Below, one piece after another: positions 58,527 through 64,000 of a stretch of DNA of 64,000 bases (the stretch's first letter is position 1; each line of letters begins with the position of its first letter). The position numbers and the translations under genes are program-made. Source of the DNA: Pseudomonas saponiphila. GTDB lineage: Bacteria > Pseudomonadota > Gammaproteobacteria > Pseudomonadales > Pseudomonadaceae. Below the pieces are notes generated by a model. The model did not search any database, had not been told where the DNA came from, and was given only the letters and a program-made list of their open reading frames with translations. The stretch covers positions 310,001-374,000 of the forward strand of contig NZ_FNTJ01000003.1 in NCBI RefSeq assembly GCF_900105185.1. Direction: 5' to 3'.

Positions 58527-59705
58527 TCAAACCGACATGGGTGCCCCATGAATCTCGGGGGCCATTGGTAGAGGCGCTATCACGGACTGACCGCGCATCA
58601 GTTCTTCCTCGTCAAAGTCATCCAGGGGACGCCGGCGAACCTCCGGAGTAGGCAAGGGCTTATCTCCCACAAGATCGAGCCGCTCAAGTGCTTCCTTCTC
58701 GGCGCTGATATAGGCCTCAAAGTTCGGCTCCGAATCTTCCAGGATGTCTGCCAGCGCCAAAACCCAGTTTTTGAACGCCCAGACCGTCTCGATATCCACG
58801 TACCGACCCGCAACATAGTGGCCAGACAGGGAGAGTGTGAGTGATTCCTTGTCGGTAAGCGGGCGACTTTGCCGGGTAAGCCGGTACGCCGGGCCTGCAT
58901 GCTGCTTCAGGCGGCGGTTAATCGTGCCCAGGTGCTCCGTATTGGCGTGATCCTCCAAGATTCCGGCAAGCCACTGGATCTCACGGAAGACGTTGCGCCA
59001 GGCGCTTTCCGATACCTGTTGGGCGGCGCGTTTACGGCTTTCCAGTAGAGCCACGAACCCAGCACCGTCGATGCCCTCGAAAATCTTCCGGCGAACCTCA
59101 TTTTCCAAATACAGGCGGAGTGTGCTGGTCAGCATCCTCGGGATGTCGTAACGCATGCCGCCCGAGATCATGGCGTCAAATCGCTCTCCCAGTTCGGTAC
59201 CGGGCTCAAGCGTCCGGTGATCCATGAGATGGGTGATCTGGAGTGTGAGAGCTTCGGCACACCGATAGTTGTCCTCAAGGCACTGAACCAAAAGGTCGAC
59301 AGTGATCGCGCCTGAAGCCCATTCGAGAGGCATGCGGGCTGTTTTGCCGGCCAAGGCCTTAGCCTGGTGGTTAAAGCTCGATAGCCCTTGTGGGTGACTC
59401 CAGAGGGCCTGGAAGGCGATGTCGCCGATGCGATCCCGGAGCACGCCACTTTGGGTCTCGGCGAAGGCCCGCGCACTAGCCACCCAAGGAGCAGCCTCGA
59501 ACAGCCTCCCCATCCAGAAGTGCTGGGAACGGCTGTATGCCCCGTTCCGGCCGGCAGGCAGTGCAAACCAGCCGGCCTCCACCGCCGACGCGATAAAGCT
59601 CCCTGCCTCGCAAAGGCCTGCTGAAGCCACCGCATCCCCTTGAACCGCCTTGCTGACCAGACCAAACAGGTCGCGGCGGCGAAGGTGCTGCATCAATTCG
59701 ATCAT
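58527..59705 (-). CDS. large helical hypothetical protein
   Basis: 392 residues from MIELMQHLRRR; a GTG at 59717 is possible. Helical throughout, with an acidic, Pro-rich end. No recognised motif. Single-gene unit under copy 37. Confidence 0.75.
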   Translation of the reverse strand: MIELMQHLRRRDLFGLVSKAVQGDAVASAGLCEAGSFIASAVEAGWFALPAGRNGAYSRSQHFWMGRLFEAAPWVASARAFAETQSGVLRDRIGDIAFQALWSHPQGLSSFNHQAKALAGKTARMPLEWASGAITVDLLVQCLEDNYRCAEALTLQITHLMDHRTLEPGTELGERFDAMISGGMRYDIPRMLTSTLRLYLENEVRRKIFEGIDGAGFVALLESRKRAAQQVSESAWRNVFREIQWLAGILEDHANTEHLGTINRRLKQHAGPAYRLTRQSRPLTDKESLTLSLSGHYVAGRYVDIETVWAFKNWVLALADILEDSEPNFEAYISAEKEALERLDLVGDKPLPTPEVRRRPLDDFDEEELMRGQSVIAPLPMAPEIHGAPMSV

Positions 59706-59731
59706 GGGAGAGCCCACTTACTGAACATGCC

Positions 59732-59764
59732 TACATTTTGCCCGCCCTGCTACGTGCCACCAGG
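59732..59764 (-). promoter_or_regulatory. repeated promoter element, copy 37
   Basis: Core CTGGTGGCACG, then AAAATGTA, weaker in the second part. Confidence 0.65.
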
Positions 59765-60043
59765 TCGGCCCGAGATGCACATACGGTACCGGCGCAATTC
59801 CCCGCCGATGTTCAGCCGCGAGCATTCGCAGCCCAATCCAAGACCTGAACGCTTCAGACCCGAAGATTGGCCGCGGATTCGCGCGAACCCCGAAAGCCGG
59901 CAGTCGAACCCTCAGATACGCCCCCAACGGTTCAATACCGAACTCAGGTCACGAATTCGCGGCTCGGAAGAGGGCGTCGCTCCAAATATGTGCAGTTTTT
60001 GGCCACTAGAGAGCAGTTATTAGGGGATTGGAGGGAGTGCAAA
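59765..60043. other. gene-free stretch before the GGDEF gene
   Basis: The plus-strand frame of the GGDEF gene is open back to 59867 but has no ribosome site and odd composition (Pro/Arg/Ser). Several loose repeats of ATTCGCGNGAA/AATTCGCGG are seen. No promoter is clear. Confidence 0.5.
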
Positions 60044-61582
60044 TTGATAACTGCATATGCGGAGGCAATCAGGACCACATGGTTCCTGGAAGTCTTGCCA
60101 AGGCCGAACCTCTCTTCCCTTGAGGGAATGCGACACATCGTTCTTGAAGCAAGAGACATAGCCGGCGTAGACGGCGAATGCCCATACACCAGGATCATCC
60201 AGACCCTGAACAGATCCATCGCGGCGTCCGATTCATTGACGCCTCTCGAAATCGAGGTGGTAACAAAGATGGTCAACGATTTGCCGAGTCTTCGCCGCCG
60301 ATCTTCAGACGGCGACGGAGATAGAAAAGCGCTGGTGCTCTTTGCCGATGGCTATGGTCAGCTGGCTAAGAACCTCTGCCTTGCACTCGCGCAAATGTCG
60401 ATCGACATCTGCATGGTGAGCGACCTGGATGAGCTGTCATCTAGCGAGAAGCCCGAACATCTGGACGCAAGTTTGGTGGTTGTCGGTTCGGATGTACTTC
60501 AAAGCCAAGTGGCTATCCGGGCGATCAATTCCTACCTCTCGAAGATCCGTGAGATGCGCGGGATAAGGCCACCAGTGGTGCTGGCAACAGAGGCCTCGCT
60601 TTCCTTCGAGCAGAGGCTTTGCGCAACCCAGCTGGGCAGCGTTCGCATATTCCGGTCTGACGACGACCCTCGGATGATTCGCGACATGCTGACGACCATC
60701 ACCGCTGAAGCAAAGCTGGCTGGCTCCAAGGTTCTGCTTATCGACGATTCGCCGACCGATGCTTACCGGGCCACCACTTACATGCGAGCAGCTGGCCTGC
60801 TGGTCGAGCATGTGTACGCTCCTGAAGACACCCTCGATGCAATCCGCAACTTCGGACCTGATTTGATCGTGATGGATTACCACATGCCCGTGGTAAATGG
60901 GGACACCCTGGCAGCGCTCATCCGGCAAGACCCGGAGATGACGATGCCGATCATCTTCCTCAGCAGCGAGACCGACAGCGAGAAGCAGTTGCTGGCCCTG
61001 TCGCACGGGGCAGATGGCTTTGTCCTCAAGCCTTTGCAAGAGGGCGCATTCATCAAGGCCATCACATCAATGATCAACCGCGCCAAGGCGATCGACAGGC
61101 GCATGCGCAGAGATCCGTTGACCCAGCTCTTGAACCACGGGCAAACCGTCGAATCAGTCAAACGAGTCATCGCCGAGAAGCGGGGCGGGGCGCTCGCGAT
61201 CATCGACATCGATCACTTTAAGAGCGTGAACGACACCTATGGCCATCCTGTAGGGGACCGGGTGCTCATCAAGATGGCGGATGTACTTACAGCATCCCTT
61301 CGAGACACCGATACGGTGGGCCGGATGGGCGGCGAAGAGTTTGCGGTGCTGCTCCCGGACACAACGACCGAGGCTGCGCGGGTTGTCCTGGAGCGTATCC
61401 GCAAATGCTTCATGGTGATCAAGCATGAGGTTGAAGGCAGCGGCTTTTCGTGCACCTTCAGTTGCGGGATTGCAGACCTGAGTTCCGGACTCAATGAAGC
61501 GTTCCGCCAGGCGGATGAGGCGCTCTACTTGGCTAAGCATTCGGGCCGGAACCAGGTCATCATTGCAGAGCCATCGGTTTAA
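60044..61582 (+). CDS. REC-REC-GGDEF diguanylate cyclase
   Basis: 512 residues from a TTG with GGAGG upstream. A helical N-terminus (1-90), a degenerate receiver-like domain (about 95-220), a true receiver (228-345: Asp234/235, phospho-acceptor Asp278, Lys329) and a GGDEF domain with GGEEF at 429-433. The inhibitory site RDTD (420-423) lies five residues before it, so product feedback is expected. Layout resembles PleD. It should make cyclic di-GMP when phosphorylated; no partner kinase is seen. Confidence 0.92.
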   Translation: MITAYAEAIRTTWFLEVLPRPNLSSLEGMRHIVLEARDIAGVDGECPYTRIIQTLNRSIAASDSLTPLEIEVVTKMVNDLPSLRRRSSDGDGDRKALVLFADGYGQLAKNLCLALAQMSIDICMVSDLDELSSSEKPEHLDASLVVVGSDVLQSQVAIRAINSYLSKIREMRGIRPPVVLATEASLSFEQRLCATQLGSVRIFRSDDDPRMIRDMLTTITAEAKLAGSKVLLIDDSPTDAYRATTYMRAAGLLVEHVYAPEDTLDAIRNFGPDLIVMDYHMPVVNGDTLAALIRQDPEMTMPIIFLSSETDSEKQLLALSHGADGFVLKPLQEGAFIKAITSMINRAKAIDRRMRRDPLTQLLNHGQTVESVKRVIAEKRGGALAIIDIDHFKSVNDTYGHPVGDRVLIKMADVLTASLRDTDTVGRMGGEEFAVLLPDTTTEAARVVLERIRKCFMVIKHEVEGSGFSCTFSCGIADLSSGLNEAFRQADEALYLAKHSGRNQVIIAEPSV

Positions 61583-61602
61583 TCCGGACCCTGATCTGGG
61601 CA

Positions 61603-61635
61603 ATAAAAAACCCGGCAATTGCCGGGTCTTTTTTG
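61603..61635. terminator. bidirectional terminator
   Basis: CCCGGCAATTGCCGGG stem flanked by AAAAAA and TCTTTTTT; serves the GGDEF gene and 61644. Confidence 0.9.
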
Positions 61636-61643
61636 GCTGCTAC

Positions 61644-62876
61644 TCAGCGGGTGGCGAAGTTCAGGACCTCAGCAGTCTCCTGAGGTTTGGCCGGCTGCGC
61701 CTGCGGGAGGTCAGATGCCACTTCGCCAGCGTGCGCCACCGGGGCTTCAGGCTCGATGTCGTGGCTAAGTTTCAGCAGGGCGCGTTCCATCATCTCGTCG
61801 CTGTCAAAGCTAGCCACCGGGAAGTCAGGCGGCATTACAACGCGATCCAACAGATGCTTTATGTCGCCATACGCCAAGCAGTGCTGGCCTCGCAACAGGC
61901 GGATCATGTCCAGGAGGACGGCTTTGTTGGCAATGCATGCGCTGACACAGCGGGACCAGATCTGTTTGCGCAGCATGCCGAGCCTGGTTGCCTTGATGGC
62001 AGCTTCAGTTTCATTCGCCGGGCGGTAGAAGCTGTTCTTGCCATCGCTCAGCAGCATAAATCTGGAGGCGAGTTCGTCGAAGTTCGCCAGATCGTCCAGG
62101 GCGGCCTCGCTGGTGGTGTTTCGCAGAGCATGTTCGGCCGCGGAACCCATCATCAGCATGTGCAAACGCCAGTACAGAAATTCGGGAGTGGCGATCAGGT
62201 TCATCTCAGTGAAAATCTTTGCCGTCCGAGCATTCACATCCAAATCTGCACTGAACGAGTCTTCGAAGACACAGTTCGAGCCTTTGTATGCGATCAGCCG
62301 GCCAGCTTGGTGGATCATGAGTCTTGTCAGATCAGCCATCGACACCTGAAAGGCCGGCCTTTGCTGTTGGGATTCGACCAGTCCGGCCGGTGCCAGAGCT
62401 ACTGCGCGGGTTGCCGGGAGGCCGCTAATGGGATCGACCACAGTTTCTTGTTCGGCGCGCGGCTTGCTGAAGTAGTACGCGACACCGAGAACCATGGCAG
62501 CAACAACACCTGTGAGGGTGTAGCTGATGTCCGCCGTGAGTGCGCTGTAAACCGGCACAGCGCAAACAAAGACAACCAGAGCGACGGAAGAGGTCGACCA
62601 CACGAAGTTCAAGCCGCGGATAAAACCATCCTCCATCGATGACTTCAGCAGTCCAGGCTTGGCGCTGATGATCGACTGGAAGACGGTTATCGCGGCAAGG
62701 ATCAGTGAGCCAATGACGGCATACAGAGTCCCGGCAGTCACAAGAGGGTGAGGCTTGTCTGCGAGGGAGTCTTGAGCGAAGAAAAACGCCCCGAGAATCC
62801 CAAGCGCCAAAGTAAGCGGAAGCGACCATGCGGGCATAAGCGCCGCCGCGGCCTTCAGATTTCGAATGGAGTTCAT
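61644..62876 (-). CDS. membrane protein
   Basis: 410 residues from MNSIRNL. Spans at about 15-35, 48-70, 92-112 and 118-138, then a large helical cytoplasmic domain. The preceding gene's stop lies 17 bases upstream. No family recognised; may belong to an envelope or transfer complex with its neighbours. Confidence 0.75.
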   Translation of the reverse strand: MNSIRNLKAAAALMPAWSLPLTLALGILGAFFFAQDSLADKPHPLVTAGTLYAVIGSLILAAITVFQSIISAKPGLLKSSMEDGFIRGLNFVWSTSSVALVVFVCAVPVYSALTADISYTLTGVVAAMVLGVAYYFSKPRAEQETVVDPISGLPATRAVALAPAGLVESQQQRPAFQVSMADLTRLMIHQAGRLIAYKGSNCVFEDSFSADLDVNARTAKIFTEMNLIATPEFLYWRLHMLMMGSAAEHALRNTTSEAALDDLANFDELASRFMLLSDGKNSFYRPANETEAAIKATRLGMLRKQIWSRCVSACIANKAVLLDMIRLLRGQHCLAYGDIKHLLDRVVMPPDFPVASFDSDEMMERALLKLSHDIEPEAPVAHAGEVASDLPQAQPAKPQETAEVLNFATR

Positions 62877-62892
62877 CACTGGCTCACTGTTA

Positions 62893-63597
62893 TCAGAGTT
62901 GCGGGACTGCCGCTGCTGGTTTGGCGGAAGTATTGGAGGCTTCCTGCTTCACCACTTCCGGCTGGGTGGGAGTCTCGATTGCAGTGATCGGCTGCACGGT
63001 TGTGGTTTCAGCAACCTCAACCTGAGGTTTCTGGACTTCGCTGGCAGCCGGCTTCGTGGCCGCTTCTTTCTTCTGTGGCTTGCCGCTATCAGCTTTCTTG
63101 GGGGCCTGGGCCGGTGCTTTGGCTACAGGCGCGGCTTGAGAGCCTTGCTGGGTGCCTTTGCCCTGTGCCGGTTTGCCCTGTTCATTTTGCTTGCCTTGCT
63201 CGGCCTTGGGGCTCTGGCCTTTAGCCTGGGAGTTATCACCGGCTTTGGGTTGGGCTTTAGGCTGGGCCTTCTGCTGGGCCTGCTGCGCAGAGTCGTTACG
63301 TTGGCCAGACTGCTTTTGCTGATTCGGGCGCTGGCTATCTTTGCGCCGGCCGTCCACTTCGGCGTCTTTGCTCAACGATTTGAGTTCATCCTCGAATGCG
63401 CGAACCGCACGCTGGAAGCGATCGGTGAGGTTATTCACCCGCGCACGCATTGCTGGCGCTGCCGACATCGACATGTTGATCATCTTGTCCTCAAGGCGCG
63501 AAACCTGGGGGACGATGCCAACGAGCGATGCAACCATGGCACCGGTAATACGGATTTCTTTCGTGCGCCCCGGTTGGGCGGTGGTGTTATCAGCCAT
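62893..63597 (-). CDS. low-complexity Gln/Lys/Ala-rich protein
   Basis: 234 residues. Folded N-terminal region (about 1-90, helical, with INMSMSAAPAMRARVNNLTD), then a disordered tail rich in Gln, Lys, Ala and Pro. AGAGGAA upstream. Role unknown. Confidence 0.75.
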   Translation of the reverse strand: MADNTTAQPGRTKEIRITGAMVASLVGIVPQVSRLEDKMINMSMSAAPAMRARVNNLTDRFQRAVRAFEDELKSLSKDAEVDGRRKDSQRPNQQKQSGQRNDSAQQAQQKAQPKAQPKAGDNSQAKGQSPKAEQGKQNEQGKPAQGKGTQQGSQAAPVAKAPAQAPKKADSGKPQKKEAATKPAASEVQKPQVEVAETTTVQPITAIETPTQPEVVKQEASNTSAKPAAAVPQL

Positions 63598-63689
63598 CTC
63601 ATGTTCCTCTCTGGGGTGGTGTAACGGAAAAACGAGAGCCGGGCATGCCCGAGCCTATGGTTCATCCATGATTCGGGGTGAGTGCCCGC

Positions 63690-64000
63690 TTACTGCTGGG
63701 CACCTTTGGTTTGTTCACCGTAACGAAGGAAGTCCCAGTTACGGGTTGTGCTGGTGCAGCTGAAGAAGAAATGCTCCAGATCGCGTGCGTGCTTCAGCAG
63801 GGAGCGGTTGTCATCTGGGATGATTGCGCCCCACAGGTCGACCCAAAACAACGACGCAACCTTGTGCGGCAGGTAACAGACCTCCACATGGCGGTACTGG
63901 GGTTCCCGAAGGTGGATCTTCAGCACGTACAGAAAAATCACGATGATCACGATCCAGAAGAAGGTGCTTTTGCCTGGAGCTTGGTGTTGGGTGCCTGCCA
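63690..64000 (-). CDS. membrane protein, 5' end outside window
   Basis: Open to the right edge in frame (visible start AGTQHQAPGKSTFFWIVIIV). One span (about WIVIIVIFLYVLKI), then a soluble domain with Cys. The GTG at 63950 is probably internal. Neighbour of two envelope-type genes. Confidence 0.7.
   Translation of the reverse strand, partial: AGTQHQAPGKSTFFWIVIIVIFLYVLKIHLREPQYRHVEVCYLPHKVASLFWVDLWGAIIPDDNRSLLKHARDLEHFFFSCTSTTRNWDFLRYGEQTKGAQQ

Noticed and set aside
86..59764. Sigma-54 promoters
   Set aside because: TGGCACG looks like a -24 box, but no GC of a -12 box follows at the required 4-5 base distance in the copies; the conserved second part is farther away.
1..64000. CRISPR array, rRNA, replication origin with iterons
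   Set aside because: No regularly spaced direct repeats, rRNA sequence or iteron cluster seen. The repeated promoter element is dispersed, not arrayed.

Overview
The window looks like a stretch of a large accessory replicon, most likely a Pseudomonas-type megaplasmid. The sequence is GC-rich, genes are packed tightly, and almost everything lies on the minus strand. Most genes are short and unrecognised. The recognisable ones are typical plasmid cargo: an SOS-controlled umuDC pair, a TerD/vWA tellurium-type protein, an ArdB/KlcA-like antirestriction protein, a WGR-type DNA ligase, a YejK/NdpA nucleoid protein, a HicA-like gene beside a DUF262 gene, a diguanylate cyclase, and a tRNA-Arg(UCU). 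A tellurium-type gene would fit an IncP-2-like plasmid, but that is only a suggestion; no replication, partition or clearly identifiable conjugation gene is seen.

The outstanding feature is a bipartite promoter-like element found about 37 times (35 good copies, 2 degenerate). Written in the direction of transcription it is CTRCTGGCACG, then 13 free bases, then GANNMTR, with almost invariant spacing. Each copy sits 46-86 bases upstream of the start codon of the first gene of a transcription unit. The two plus-strand copies precede two plus-strand genes. It resembles neither a housekeeping nor a sigma-54 promoter and appears to define a plasmid-wide regulon. Several start codons were chosen because an earlier start would fall inside the element.

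Layout. 1-6,000: minus-strand operons with membrane proteins, a HicA-like/DUF262/ART-like operon, a possible TGT/DpdA-like enzyme, a DUF6283-like protein and a lipoprotein. 6,100-9,420: plus-strand small genes, then SOS-controlled umuD-umuC. 9,450-13,210: minus-strand small genes. 13,379-17,257: a terF-like gene split by an IS21-family element (14,146-16,763) with a 7-base target duplication. 17,295-21,300: a secreted protein and a twelve-gene operon of tiny proteins sharing one type of ribosome-binding leader. 21,450-35,500: many small operons headed by the element, including the antirestriction gene and the ligase. 35,634-38,274: a second, nearly identical IS copy with its own target duplication. 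38,346-48,605: a tRNA-headed operon, a possible structured RNA (41,683-41,853), more small operons, and ndpA/yejK. 48,692-59,705: small operons including a TusA-like protein and a DUF1289-like protein. 60,044-64,000: a REC-REC-GGDEF protein on the plus strand, then a different minus-strand cluster of membrane and low-complexity proteins without the element.

Two regulatory worlds seem to coexist. The small-gene operons, the ligase, the antirestriction gene and the toxin-like genes follow the repeated element. umuDC (LexA box), terF, the tRNA operon, the GGDEF gene and the membrane cluster at the right end lack it.
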